Of a stretch of DNA of 64,000 nucleotides, positions 43,949-52,671 are shown one piece after another; position 1 is the first letter of the stretch, and each line of letters begins with the position of its first letter. A model generated the notes under the pieces. That model worked only from the letters and a program-made list of their open reading frames with translations. It did not search any database and was not told the origin of the DNA. The position numbers were made by a program, and so were the translations under genes. The DNA lies in assembly GCF_011046245.1 (NCBI RefSeq), contig NZ_CP049241.1, positions 2,310,001 to 2,374,000 on the forward strand. Direction: 5' to 3'. The DNA is from Allorhizobium pseudoryzae. Lineage in GTDB: Bacteria > Pseudomonadota > Alphaproteobacteria > Rhizobiales > Rhizobiaceae.

Positions 43949-44288
43949 GAAATGCCGCCTCGTCCTCGGCGCTCGCCCATTCTGGAAACAGCGACGCGAT
44001 TGTAGGCTCGCGAGGGTTTTCGTCAGGGACTTCGCGGACCGTCAGCCTGTCGCCCCGCTTGGAGCCATACCATGCGCTCCAGATGTCTCGCATGGCGCCG
44101 CTTGGCTTCAGCCCGTCGGTCGGGCGTGCATCCACGCCACTTCTCATGCGTTTCCAGCGTCCGACAACACCACCGATTTCCAGGTGGATCTCCTCTTCCG
44201 CCTGTAGTGCCTTGAGGCGTTCCAACAGCGTCTTGCCTTCGATATGCTTGAACCAGATGACCTGATCCGTTAATCGGACATGCTGCAT
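43938..44288 (-). CDS. Putative antitoxin of the MazF/PemK-like toxin
   Basis: 116 residues. The start at 44288 ([13 protein letters not shown]) follows a strong SD (ggagg, 7 nt). The middle of the protein is basic ([14 protein letters not shown]) and the C terminus acidic ([15 protein letters not shown]), suited to bind a toxin. No AbrB/MazE motif was recognised, so it may be a novel antitoxin type or an unrelated upstream gene; the 11-bp overlap with the toxin argues for a real pair. 144 bp separate it from apt. Confidence 0.65.
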   Translation of the reverse strand: MQHVRLTDQVIWFKHIEGKTLLERLKALQAEEEIHLEIGGVVGRWKRMRSGVDARPTDGLKPSGAMRDIWSAWYGSKRGDRLTVREVPDENPREPTIASLFPEWASAEDEAAFRDL

Positions 44289-44432
44289 GTGCGACCTCCA
44301 AACCTGCGCCATGATAATCGAAGACGGCAGCAGGTTCCAACGAGGGCAGGCTATTGCAGATCACGGTGTCGTCGTATCGCGACGCAGGGATTAACAATCG
44401 CCGCTTATCTCCCGAACGCAGGATCCAAACCG

Positions 44433-44975
44433 ATGACAACTGCCGATCAAACGCTGGCCGCTTCCATCCGTGCCATTCACGACTATCCGAAGCCGGGCAT
44501 CATCTTCCGCGACATCACCACGCTGCTCGGCGATGCCAAGGCCTTCCGGCAGGCGGTGGACGAGTTGGTGCGGCCCTATCAGGATCTGTCCGTCGACCAG
44601 ATTGCCGGTATCGAGGCGCGAGGCTTCATCCTGGGCGGCGCCATGGCGCATCAACTGTCGGCGGGCTTCGTGCCGATCCGCAAGAAGGGCAAGCTGCCGC
44701 ACGCCACCGTCAGCGTGGCCTACAGCCTCGAATACGGCGTCGACGAGATGGAGATGCATGTGGATGCGGTGAAGCCCGGCGAAAAGGTCATCCTCTGCGA
44801 CGACCTGATCGCCACCGGCGGAACGGCTGAAGGGGCGGTCAAGCTGCTGCGGCAGATCGGCGCCGAGGTGGTGTCCGCATGCTTCGTCATCGACCTTCCG
44901 GAGCTCGGCGGTCGCCAGAAGCTTGAGGCGCTCGGTGTCGAGGTGCGCACGCTCGTCTCCTTCGACGGGCATTGA
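44433..44975 (+). CDS. apt: Adenine phosphoribosyltransferase
   Basis: 180 aa. Salvages adenine to AMP with PRPP. PRPP-binding motif [18 protein letters not shown] (near residues 118-135), adenine-specific flexible loop around [19 protein letters not shown] and N-terminal [18 protein letters not shown] are all typical. Start at 44433 with agga upstream. The preceding 144 bp hold nothing else recognisable. Confidence 0.96.
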   Translation: MTTADQTLAASIRAIHDYPKPGIIFRDITTLLGDAKAFRQAVDELVRPYQDLSVDQIAGIEARGFILGGAMAHQLSAGFVPIRKKGKLPHATVSVAYSLEYGVDEMEMHVDAVKPGEKVILCDDLIATGGTAEGAVKLLRQIGAEVVSACFVIDLPELGGRQKLEALGVEVRTLVSFDGH

Positions 44976-45073
44976 TCCGGCCCTGATCCGTCTTCTCACC
45001 CGTTGGTGCCGGGTGCTTGCCAGCCGGCAGGCCGAGGCGTAGCGTCGGCTCTGGAACAAGACGGGGAACGACA

Positions 45074-45688
45074 ATGGATCTTTCGACGCTGGTCGCCTTC
45101 GGGGCGACGTTTTTCGTGTTTGCCGCCAGCCCCGGCCCCGACAATATGACGATCCTGGCGCGCACCGTACACGGCGGTGCGGCCTCCGGCATTGCCTATG
45201 GCCTCGGCACCGTCACCGGCATCCTGATCTTCCTGGCACTGGCCGCCTTCGGCCTTTCGGCGGTTGCAGCCGAGATGGGGACCGGCATGACGGTGCTGCG
45301 CTATGCAGGCGCCGCCTATCTGATCTGGATGGGCATTCGCATGTGGACGGCCCCGGCTGTTGTCCCGCAGGCACGGGCGGGTGTTGACGGACGCGATCTC
45401 GGGCGCGGCTTCCTTGCCGGCGTCGTGCTCAATCTTGGCAATCCGAAGATGCCGCTGTTCTATATCGCGCTTCTGCCGCATGTGGTCGGCCCCAACCTTT
45501 CGGTGGGTGACGTCTTCAACCTTGGCTTCGTCATCCTGCTGGTCGAAGTCCTCGTGATCGGCGGGCATGTGGTGCTGGCCAGCCGCGCCCGGCGCCTGCT
45601 TTCCACGCCACGCGTGGTGCGCACCGTCAATCGGGGTGCAGGCACGCTGATGGTGGGCGCGGGTGTTGCCGTGATCGCCACCCGCTGA
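45074..45688 (+). CDS. LysE/RhtB-family amino acid exporter
   Basis: 204 aa with six hydrophobic segments; opens with STLVAFGATFFVFAASPGPD, the LysE signature. Probably exports an amino acid or homoserine-type compound. The start at 45074 is supported by gggga-acgac. It converges on the MaoC-like pair. Confidence 0.88.
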   Translation: MDLSTLVAFGATFFVFAASPGPDNMTILARTVHGGAASGIAYGLGTVTGILIFLALAAFGLSAVAAEMGTGMTVLRYAGAAYLIWMGIRMWTAPAVVPQARAGVDGRDLGRGFLAGVVLNLGNPKMPLFYIALLPHVVGPNLSVGDVFNLGFVILLVEVLVIGGHVVLASRARRLLSTPRVVRTVNRGAGTLMVGAGVAVIATR

Positions 45689-45734
45689 GCTGTCTGCTCC
45701 AGCGTGTGGCGCAGGGCCGTGAGGGGCTGATCCC

Positions 45735-46202
45735 TCAGGTGAATTCCATCACGCTGCTTTCGAACTGCAGAACCGTTTCGCCGTTCTGGTTCACTCCCTC
45801 GTTGAAGGTCGAGTTCAGCCAGGTTCCCGGCCGCGAGGCGAGTTCCCGCGTCTCCGTCAACGTGACGAAATAGGTCACGCAGTCGCCGGCATAGACCGGA
45901 CGGAGCCACTTGAGGTTCTTGAAACCGGGGGAGGGGCCGAGCTTGGGCGGTTCGATGCCCTGTTTCACCAGGCGCAGATGCTCCTCCTGCCAGTGGGCGA
46001 GAAACATTTTCATCCAGCCGGCGCAGGTATGCCAGCCGGAGGCGCAGAGCCCGCCGAACACATAGGATTTCGCCGCTTCTGCATCCATGTGAAAGGGCTG
46101 CGGATCAAATTTCGTGGCGAAACGGATGATGTCGTCTGCGGTGAATTCCAGTGTGCCGGTTTCGATGCGGGTGCCGACCGGGTTGAGCTCCGTCAGTCTC
46201 AT
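45735..46202 (-). CDS. MaoC-like hotdog-fold dehydratase (second of pair)
   Basis: 155 aa. MaoC/(R)-specific enoyl-CoA hydratase fold with the catalytic D and H of the motif FDPQPFHMD (about residue 35) followed by GLCASGWHT. It starts 4 bp before the end of the upstream homologue (ATGA type overlap). The two may form a heterodimeric hydratase, as known for two-domain MaoC enzymes. Substrate unknown; no fatty-acid genes nearby. Confidence 0.87.
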   Translation of the reverse strand: MRLTELNPVGTRIETGTLEFTADDIIRFATKFDPQPFHMDAEAAKSYVFGGLCASGWHTCAGWMKMFLAHWQEEHLRLVKQGIEPPKLGPSPGFKNLKWLRPVYAGDCVTYFVTLTETRELASRPGTWLNSTFNEGVNQNGETVLQFESSVMEFT

Positions 46203-46669
46203 GATGCCACCTCCGTCGTCTCCCGCATGCCGAACATGATGACCTGGTCGGCCACGCAGACACTCTGATCCCGTTGGTTACTGAGTTCGGTGCGAATGCG
46301 GACCAGGCCAATGCCGGGGCGGGATTTCAGGGCCCGCGCTTCCAGCACGGTCGCGGTGCCTTTCAGCGTGTCGCCGGCCAGAACCGGCTTCTTCCACTCC
46401 ATCAGATCGATGCCGGGAGCGCCCTGGCAGGAGGAATTGAGGATATAGGAATCGATGATCATCCGCATCAGCATGGACGAGGTGTGCCAGCCGGAGGCGG
46501 CCAGCCCGCCGAGAATGCTGGCGCGGCCCGCCTCTTCCGAAAGATGCATCGGCTGCGGATCGAATTCTTGCGCGAATTCAATAATTTCCTCGGCGCTGAC
46601 CGTTTTGGGGCCCAGCGGGAACTGCCGTTCGGGACGGAAATCCTCGAAATATAATCTGTCTGCCTGCAT
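46199..46669 (-). CDS. MaoC-like hotdog-fold dehydratase (first of pair)
   Basis: 156 aa with catalytic motif FDPQPMHLSEEAGRASILGG (about residues 35-54; the Asp and His are both present) and GLAASGWHTS. ATG 46669 with a weak SD gaggaaag upstream. Likely forms a heterodimer with the overlapping downstream homologue. Divergent from the Crp/Fnr gene; 65 bp separate the two starts. Confidence 0.87.
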   Translation of the reverse strand: MQADRLYFEDFRPERQFPLGPKTVSAEEIIEFAQEFDPQPMHLSEEAGRASILGGLAASGWHTSSMLMRMIIDSYILNSSCQGAPGIDLMEWKKPVLAGDTLKGTATVLEARALKSRPGIGLVRIRTELSNQRDQSVCVADQVIMFGMRETTEVAS

Positions 46670-46734
46670 CCGCTGTTCTTTCCTCCTCAGAATATGCAGA
46701 ATGCGTCTTATGCCCCTAATTGAAGAGAGGGTCC

Positions 46735-47391
46735 ATGATGACGTGGCTCCATGACGCAGGTTTTCTTGCCGCACTGGAACCGGAGTGGCGGCGGGAGCTG
46801 GAGGGACTGAAACCCGTGCATGTGCCGGCGCGCACCACGCTGTTTCGCCCCGGCGATGCGGCGCAGAGCTTCGTCATCCTGCTGTCGGGGCGGATCGGCG
46901 TTTATCTCACCGGGCGCAATGGGCGCGAACTGCTGCTCTATGCCGTGACGCCGGGAGAAACATGCGTGCAGACGACGCTCGGCGTGCTGGGCGGCGCGCC
47001 CTATACGGGCGAGGCGATCGCCGAGACGGATCTGGTGGCGGTCATGGTGCCGCCTCTCGTCTTCGAGCGGCTGATGGCGGGATCTCCGTCCTTCCGGCAG
47101 TTCGTCTTTCGCGCCTTTGCCGCGCGGCTCGGCGATCTGATGTTCGTTCTGGAGCAGGTGGCCTTCGTCAAGGTAGAGCAGCGCCTTGCGCATGTGCTTC
47201 TCGATCGCGCTGATACGAGCGGGGAGGTGTCGGCCACTCACCAGGATCTCGCGGTGGCAATCGGCACGGCCCGCGAGGTAGTATCGCGCCGGCTGGAGGC
47301 TATCGCCTCCAAGGGGTGGATTGCAAACGAGCGCGGGTCGATCCGCATCCTCGACCGGGCGGCGCTGACAAAAATGGCCGCCCAGCCCTGA
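46735..47391 (+). CDS. Crp/Fnr-family transcription regulator
   Basis: About 218 aa: N-terminal cyclic-nucleotide-type double-psi beta domain (RTTLFRPGDAAQSFVILLSG), dimerisation helix, and a C-terminal winged HTH with SATHQDLAVAIGTAREVVSR. The recognition helix E (REVVSRRL) is conserved with Crp/Fnr regulators. No N-terminal cysteine cluster for an FNR iron-sulfur site, so oxygen sensing is not direct. Start at 46735 or 46738 (gagaggg just upstream). The palindrome 15 bp after it and the DUF2892 gene behind it fit regulation of that gene. Confidence 0.88.
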   Translation: MMTWLHDAGFLAALEPEWRRELEGLKPVHVPARTTLFRPGDAAQSFVILLSGRIGVYLTGRNGRELLLYAVTPGETCVQTTLGVLGGAPYTGEAIAETDLVAVMVPPLVFERLMAGSPSFRQFVFRAFAARLGDLMFVLEQVAFVKVEQRLAHVLLDRADTSGEVSATHQDLAVAIGTAREVVSRRLEAIASKGWIANERGSIRILDRAALTKMAAQP

Positions 47392-47405
47392 CATCCTGCC
47401 GGATC

Positions 47406-47422
47406 CGGTGACTTAGTCACCG
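47406..47422. promoter_or_regulatory. 17-bp perfect palindrome in front of the DUF2892 gene
   Basis: cggtgact-t-agtcaccg, perfect 8-bp arms around a single central base (47414). A -10-like taacct at 47443-47448 puts a start near 47455, which places the centre of the palindrome at about -41, the position of Crp/Fnr class II activator sites. The arm ggtga/tcacc resembles the Crp half site, but with an odd (N5) spacing. Confidence 0.5.
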
Positions 47423-47485
47423 AGCGGCAAAAAGCGGCGCGCTAACCTTGTGATCATCCACTCAAAGATCCCAAGGGAGAAGGCC

Positions 47486-47692
47486 ATGTTTGCCAAGAAT
47501 GTCGGATCTATCGATCGGTTGCTGCGCATCGTTGCGGGTATCGTCCTGCTGTCGCTGTTCTTCATCTTTCCGGACGCCTCGTGGCGTTACGTCACACTGA
47601 TCGGCGTGGTGCCGCTCCTGACCGGGCTGATGTCGTCCTGTCCGCTCTACAGCCTGTTCGGCCTGTCCACCTGCCCGGTCCGCAAGGCCTGA
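47486..47692 (+). CDS. DUF2892 (YgaP-like) inner-membrane protein
   Basis: 68 aa with two transmembrane segments (about residues 16-33 and 36-54) and the C-terminal Cys-rich end SSCPLYSLFGLSTCP of the DUF2892 family. ATG 47486 follows agggag. The family is often associated with sulfur-transfer (rhodanese) proteins. It is downstream of a Crp/Fnr gene (95 bp) and of the palindrome at 47406. Confidence 0.88.
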   Translation: MFAKNVGSIDRLLRIVAGIVLLSLFFIFPDASWRYVTLIGVVPLLTGLMSSCPLYSLFGLSTCPVRKA

Positions 47693-47809
47693 AACAAGAC
47701 CCACAGGGGAGGGCACCGGCGCCACAGAGCGCAGTTGTCACCCGGCGTGACGTCCCCTAAGGTCGCGACGACCCCGGAGACTGCGGGGACGGCGGGAGTA
47801 AAGAGTGAC

Positions 47810-48901
47810 ATGACAGGTCTCAGAGGCGCATTGGACGGCGCGGTTGCCAAGGGGCTTGTTGAACCGGGAAAGCGCGATGCGCTGGAGGCGCATCTCGTGG
47901 CTTTAATGCCGCATCTCAAGGAGACGCGCAGCGATCCGGAAAGTGCTGCGCGATCCGCCGTCGTCGAAACCGAGACGCCGCGGTTCATCCGCGGTTTCCA
48001 TGATGTGTTGATCACCCTTGGTCTGACGGTTCTTCTGATCGGCGTCGGCGGGCTTGGTGCCATCATCGGGCTGTTGCCGGTCGTCATCATTCTTGCGGAG
48101 ATCCTGGTGCGCCGGCAGCGGCTGGCGCTTCCGGCGGTGGCGCTCACCATCGCCATGGCGATCTGGTCGGTGGTTATCTGCCAGTTGATTGCGGATAATA
48201 TGGGATGGTCCGGTGACGGCTATCTGCTGCTGGCGCTGCGATTCCTGGCTTTCCCGCTGATGATGCTCGCATTCTACGCCCGCTACCGCATACCGGTGGC
48301 GCTCGCCGTCGTCATCCTGTCCTTCTTTGCCGTGCTGTTCCTCACTCTGATCGGCCTGTTGGAGATCGGGCTTCGCTCGGCGAATATCCTGATCGACCAC
48401 CCCTCGATCGTGCTGGTCATGGGCATCCTTGCCGCACTCGGCCTGTTTGGCGTGGCGATGACCTACGATTTGTCGGACCCGGCGCGGCAGACCCGCCGCT
48501 CCGACATCGCCTTCTGGCTGCATCTGGCGGCGGCGCCGGCGCTGCTCTATGCGGGGCTCGCAACGCTCTTCCTCGTCTCCTTCGGAACGCTGTCCGATTT
48601 CGACGACCAGATGCGCGACGCCTCGACGCCCGGCGTGATCGCGATCGTTGCCATCCTGATGCTGATCGGTGTCGTGATCGATCGCCGCGCTTTTGTGACC
48701 TCCGGTCTCATCACCCTGATCGTCACGGTGACGACGCTTCTGCGCAACAGCGCGATCGAGATGGACAATGTCATATTCCTGGCGCTGATCACCGTCGGCA
48801 TCATCGTGCTGTCGGTCGGCATCGGCTGGCAGCCGCTGAGGCGCGTCGTGGTCGGCGCTCTGCCGCCGGAGCTGAAAGCAAAACTGCCGCCCCTGCAATG
48901 A
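47810..48901 (+). CDS. DUF2157-like membrane protein
   Basis: 363 aa. N-terminal cytosolic helical part (MTGLRGALDGAVAKGLVEPG) followed by about ten hydrophobic segments. Start at 47810 is preceded by gggag about 10 nt upstream; a 25-residue in-frame extension is possible but Thr/Pro-rich. Function unknown. The stop codon lies inside the hairpin that terminates the convergent ychF gene. Confidence 0.75.
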   Translation: MTGLRGALDGAVAKGLVEPGKRDALEAHLVALMPHLKETRSDPESAARSAVVETETPRFIRGFHDVLITLGLTVLLIGVGGLGAIIGLLPVVIILAEILVRRQRLALPAVALTIAMAIWSVVICQLIADNMGWSGDGYLLLALRFLAFPLMMLAFYARYRIPVALAVVILSFFAVLFLTLIGLLEIGLRSANILIDHPSIVLVMGILAALGLFGVAMTYDLSDPARQTRRSDIAFWLHLAAAPALLYAGLATLFLVSFGTLSDFDDQMRDASTPGVIAIVAILMLIGVVIDRRAFVTSGLITLIVTVTTLLRNSAIEMDNVIFLALITVGIIVLSVGIGWQPLRRVVVGALPPELKAKLPPLQ

Positions 48902-48911
48902 GGGACGGCAG
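48880..48911 (-). terminator. Terminator of ychF, overlapping the DUF2157 stop
   Basis: Minus-strand stem from ctgccgcccct (48884-48894) and agggacggcag (48901-48911), one mismatch, loop gcaatg, followed on the minus strand by TTTT (48883-48880). Confidence 0.75.
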
Positions 48912-48940
48912 CAAAAGTCTGGCACTGAACGCGGAAGCGA

Positions 48941-50044
48941 TCAGGTGTTGAAGCGGAAGTGGATCACGTCGCCGTCCTGGACGACATATTCCTTGCCTTC
49001 GTCGCGGCCCTTGCCGGCTTCCTTGGCGCCCACTTCACCCTTGAAGGCAACGTAATCGTCATAGGAAATGGTGAAGGCACGGATGAAACCGCGCTCGAAA
49101 TCCGTATGGATCACACCGGCCGCCTGCGGTGCCTTGGTGCCGCGGACAATCGTCCAGGCGCGGCATTCCTTCGGGCCGACGGTGAAATAGGTGATGAGGT
49201 CGAGCAGGTGGTAGCCGGCGCGGATCAGACGGTCGAGGCCGGCCTCCTCCAGACCGAGCGCCGAGAGGAACTCGCGGGCTTCCTCTTCCGGAAGCTGTGC
49301 GACCTCGGCCTCGATGGCGGCGGAGATGATGACGCATTCGGCTCCCTGCGTCTCTGCCATGGCGGCGACGGCCTGCGTATGGGCATTGCCGGTCGAGGCA
49401 TCGCCTTCCGCGACGTTGCAGACGTAGAGGACCGGGTGCGAGGTCAGAAGGTTGAGGCCCTTCAAGATTTCGATCTCTTCCGGCGCAAGCGTCTTCAGAA
49501 GCAGGCGGGCGGGCTTGCCTTCGTTCAGCAGCTTGACGACCGCTTCCATGATCGGAAGCTGGGCCATCGAATCCTTGTCCTTGCCTGTGGCGCGCTTGCG
49601 GGTCTGCTCAACGCGGCGCTCCAGGCTTTCGAGATCGGCGAGCATCAGCTCGGTCTCGATCGTCTCGGCGTCACCGACCGGATTGATCCGGCCTTCGACG
49701 TGGGTGATGTCGTCATCCTCGAAACAGCGCAGCACATGCACGACGGCATCGACTTCGCGGATATTGGCGAGGAACTTGTTGCCGAGACCTTCGCCCTTCG
49801 AGGCGCCGCGCACGAGGCCGGCGATATCGACGAAGGAAATGCGGGTCGGGATGATTTCCTTCGAGCCGGCAATCGCCGCCAGCTTCTGCATGCGCGGATC
49901 CGGCACCGCCACTTCGCCGGTATTCGGTTCGATGGTGCAGAAGGGATAGTTGGCTGCCTGCGCTGCGGCCGTCTTGGTGAGCGCGTTGAAGAGGGTCGAC
50001 TTGCCGACATTCGGCAGCCCGACGATACCGCATTTGAAGCCCAT
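48941..50044 (-). CDS. ychF: Redox-regulated ATPase YchF (Obg-related)
   Basis: 367 aa. G1 GLPNVGKSTLFNALTK and G3 DIAGLVRGA are standard; the G4 position NVAE is the ATP-selecting change typical of YchF/OLA1. C-terminal TGS domain (AWTIVRGTKAPQAAGVI). Binds ribosomes and is involved in stress control. On the minus strand, it is divergent from clpS with 246 bp between starts; that gap contains repeats of gatggtc/tccc but no gene. Confidence 0.95.
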   Translation of the reverse strand: MGFKCGIVGLPNVGKSTLFNALTKTAAAQAANYPFCTIEPNTGEVAVPDPRMQKLAAIAGSKEIIPTRISFVDIAGLVRGASKGEGLGNKFLANIREVDAVVHVLRCFEDDDITHVEGRINPVGDAETIETELMLADLESLERRVEQTRKRATGKDKDSMAQLPIMEAVVKLLNEGKPARLLLKTLAPEEIEILKGLNLLTSHPVLYVCNVAEGDASTGNAHTQAVAAMAETQGAECVIISAAIEAEVAQLPEEEAREFLSALGLEEAGLDRLIRAGYHLLDLITYFTVGPKECRAWTIVRGTKAPQAAGVIHTDFERGFIRAFTISYDDYVAFKGEVGAKEAGKGRDEGKEYVVQDGDVIHFRFNT

Positions 50045-50290
50045 AAGGGTTCACCCGTCCTTGAGTTTTCGATTGTGGTGTGGCTATGGGGGAAAGCTGC
50101 CAGACGGTCAAGGGTTCGATGGGGATCAGGGCGCATCGGTGAGCGTTTCGATGGCCTTGCCATTGGCGCGAGGCTCCGTTTGTCCTATCTTTCGTCAAAC
50201 TGGCACATGGTTCTGGCAAGCCTGCCGCCACACGAGGGACCTCGCCATCACGATGGTCAGGGTCCCGATGGTCCCAGGGAATAATCTGTC

Positions 50291-50599
50291 ATGGCAAATC
50301 AGGTCGGTCTCAAACAACAAACGGCAACGAAGCCCAAGGTGGAGCGTCCGAAGCTCTACAAGGTGCTTTTGCACAATGATGATTATACGCCGCGCGAATT
50401 CGTCGTGCTGGTGCTGAAGGTCGTCTTCCGCATGGGCGAGGAGGCGAGCCAGAAGGTAATGATCACCGCCCACCGCATGGGCTCCTGCGTCGTGGTGGTC
50501 TGCCCGAAGGATGTGGCCGAAACCAAGGTCACGGAAGCGATGGATCTTGCCAAGGACGCCGAGTTTCCGCTGATGTTCACGGCAGAGCCGGAGGAATAG
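50291..50599 (+). CDS. clpS: ATP-dependent Clp protease adaptor ClpS
   Basis: 102 aa. N-degron adaptor for ClpAP; the N-degron pocket motif is LHNDDYTPREFVV (near residues 27-39), with the downstream MGEEASQKVMITAHRMG region. Length and N-terminal tail resemble the second (ClpS2-type) copy of Rhizobiaceae, but the distinction is not certain. The ClpA partner is not in the window. ATG 50291, weak SD aggga. Confidence 0.93.
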   Translation: MANQVGLKQQTATKPKVERPKLYKVLLHNDDYTPREFVVLVLKVVFRMGEEASQKVMITAHRMGSCVVVVCPKDVAETKVTEAMDLAKDAEFPLMFTAEPEE

Positions 50600-50620
50600 G
50601 CAAGGCCGGACCGTCCCGCG

Positions 50621-51079
50621 TCAGTCGTTGCGGATCTGGAAACCCGTCTTGTCCTGCACGAAGCCGCAGCCTTCGTAGAAGCGATGCACCTCTGCGCTGT
50701 GCCGGCCCGTCAGCAGCATCACCTTGTAGCAGTTCGCCGCAAAGCCAACGCCGATCGCATGGCGCACCACCGCCCGGCCAAGCCCGCCGCCTCGCATCCG
50801 AGATAGCGTCACCACATTCTCGATCAAGCCATAGGGCCGGGCGGAGCGGGTGAGGTTGGGGATGACGATGAGCGTGGCCGTCGATACGACACGGTCATCC
50901 TGCTCGGCGATGAAGACGGTAAGGCCGGGCTGCGTGAGCATCTGCGCGAAGGCGTTCTCCGCGGTTTCCCGGGGCAGGGCCGGGTCTGAAGGATTGAGCT
51001 CGCGGTAGAGCGTCAGCAGACCGTCCAGATCACCGATGTCGGCCGGGCGGATCGTCACGTCCGGCGGCATCGCCATCAT
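50621..51079 (-). CDS. GNAT-family N-acetyltransferase
   Basis: 152 aa. Acetyl-CoA loop in [17 protein letters not shown] and the terminal [23 protein letters not shown] block identify the fold. It overlaps pth by 4 bp (51076-51079) and is thus co-translated with it. Substrate unknown. Confidence 0.87.
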   Translation of the reverse strand: MMAMPPDVTIRPADIGDLDGLLTLYRELNPSDPALPRETAENAFAQMLTQPGLTVFIAEQDDRVVSTATLIVIPNLTRSARPYGLIENVVTLSRMRGGGLGRAVVRHAIGVGFAANCYKVMLLTGRHSAEVHRFYEGCGFVQDKTGFQIRND

Positions 51080-51813
51080 CCGTCATCCTTCTTCGAAAAC
51101 ATCCGCTTCAGCATGTCGGCCATCGGGCCGTTCGTCGGCAGTGCCTTGGGCTGGTTGAAATTGCGGGCCTGGCGGATGTGCGACTGACCGGCGGGCTTCG
51201 GGTCCTTTGCGGCCTTGGCGGGTTTCGCCGTCTCCTCGTCCGCCTTAGCCCCGACGGCGAGCGCCAGCTTGTTCATCAGCTGGCTGTCTTCGTTCTTCAC
51301 CAGCATCTCGGCATTGTCGGCAATTGCATCGAGAAGCGGCTCCAGCCAGTCGCGGTCCACCTTGGCGAAATCGCCGAGCACATAGCCGTGTACGAGATCC
51401 TTGTTGCCCGGATGGCCGATACCGAGGCGCAGGCGCCGGTAGTCCTTGCCGCAATGCGCGTCGAGCGATTTCACGCCGTTGTGGCCGCCATGGCCGCCGC
51501 CGACCTTGATGCGGGCTTTCGCCGGTGCGAGATCCAGTTCGTCATAGATGGCGACGATGTTCTCAGGCCCGAGCTTGTAGAAGCGCATGGCCTCGCCGAC
51601 CGCGTCGCCCGACAGGTTCATGAAGGTCTGCGGCTTCATCAGCAGCACCTTGTCGCCGGCCAGTTCACCTTCGGAAATCTCCGCCTTGAACTTCTTCGAC
51701 CACGGTGAAAATCCCGGCCGGCGCTGGATGGCATCCACCGCCATGAAGCCGATATTGTGGCGGTTGCCGGCATATTTGCCGCCCGGATTGCCGAGACCTG
51801 CGATGATGAGCAT
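51076..51813 (-). CDS. pth: Peptidyl-tRNA hydrolase
   Basis: 245 aa. Cleaves peptidyl-tRNAs released from stalled ribosomes. Motifs are [18 protein letters not shown] (catalytic N and H20 region), YDELDL (catalytic Asp) and [12 protein letters not shown]. The C terminus carries an extra ~50-residue Lys/Ala-rich extension, known in rhizobial Pth. Start at 51813 (MLIIAGLGN). GNAT and pth are coupled; in most rhizobia pth is followed directly by ychF and preceded by rplY, and here 3.5 kb of unrelated genes separate pth from rplY. Confidence 0.96.
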   Translation of the reverse strand: MLIIAGLGNPGGKYAGNRHNIGFMAVDAIQRRPGFSPWSKKFKAEISEGELAGDKVLLMKPQTFMNLSGDAVGEAMRFYKLGPENIVAIYDELDLAPAKARIKVGGGHGGHNGVKSLDAHCGKDYRRLRLGIGHPGNKDLVHGYVLGDFAKVDRDWLEPLLDAIADNAEMLVKNEDSQLMNKLALAVGAKADEETAKPAKAAKDPKPAGQSHIRQARNFNQPKALPTNGPMADMLKRMFSKKDDG

Positions 51814-51906
51814 GGAAAACGATCCTTCTGCCGTCTGACCGCCTTGCACCGCGAAACGGCGGGGAAGTCAAGCCGTTCCCGACTTGCGGAGCCAGATGGC
51901 CGGATG

Positions 51907-52635
51907 TCAGGGGTTTTGCGGCAAACCGAAGCGGCTGAGGATGCGGTTCTGCTCACCGGAGGTCCGCAGGCGATCGAGTGAGGCCTGCATGGCGGCGATT
52001 ACGGTGTCGGCAACGGTCCTGTTGCAGGCAATGCCGAGTTCCTGGCGCGACAGCTCGGCGACGGACTGGATCGGCGAGCCCTGGGCAAGCAGGGTTTCAT
52101 AAACCCCCTGCGACATGGTCATCAGATCGATGCGCTTGCCGAGAAGCTTGGCGAGTGTCAGGTCAAAGCTGTTGCTGAGATCGATCTTGTCGAACCCTTT
52201 CGCGCGCAGCAGGCTCTCGGTATAGTCCTCGCGTTGCGTGCCGACCGAGAGCGACTTGGCCTTCTCGATCGACTGCACATTCCCGGCTGCATCCTTGCGG
52301 GTCACCAGAAGATTGATGTCGAAGAGCAGGGGGCTGACCCACTTGAAGCGGCCTTCCCGTTCCGGCGTGCGGGCGGCGGCAAAGGTGCAATGGTCGGGGC
52401 GGGTTTCGGCCAGCGCGATGGCCCGCGCCCAGGGCATGACGTCGATCGAATAATCGGTCCTTGAATCCAACCCGTCCATCATCGCGCGGACCTGCTCGAC
52501 ACCGGCGCCCCTGGCCGTTCCATCGTCATCCGCATAGGAATAAGGTGGATAAGGCTCCGTCGCGAAACGAATCTCCTGCGCCTGCGCGCCGAAAGCGACC
52601 AGGGTCAATGTCAGGGTCAGAACAACAGGCGTCAT
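51907..52635 (-). CDS. Periplasmic solute-binding protein (SBP_bac_3 type)
   Basis: 242 aa. N-terminal signal peptide ending at AQA|QE (about residues 1-19), then the SBP_bac_3 domain (EIRFATEPYPPYSYADDDG). No ABC permease is next to it, so it may be a ligand sensor for the neighbouring GGDEF-EAL protein, or the remnant of a transporter. It starts 36 bp after the GGDEF-EAL gene on the same strand, so co-transcription is likely. Ligand unknown. Confidence 0.85.
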   Translation of the reverse strand: MTPVVLTLTLTLVAFGAQAQEIRFATEPYPPYSYADDDGTARGAGVEQVRAMMDGLDSRTDYSIDVMPWARAIALAETRPDHCTFAAARTPEREGRFKWVSPLLFDINLLVTRKDAAGNVQSIEKAKSLSVGTQREDYTESLLRAKGFDKIDLSNSFDLTLAKLLGKRIDLMTMSQGVYETLLAQGSPIQSVAELSRQELGIACNRTVADTVIAAMQASLDRLRTSGEQNRILSRFGLPQNP

Positions 52636-52671
52636 GTTCCCCTCATCTACAGATATTGGTAGAGTATGACG

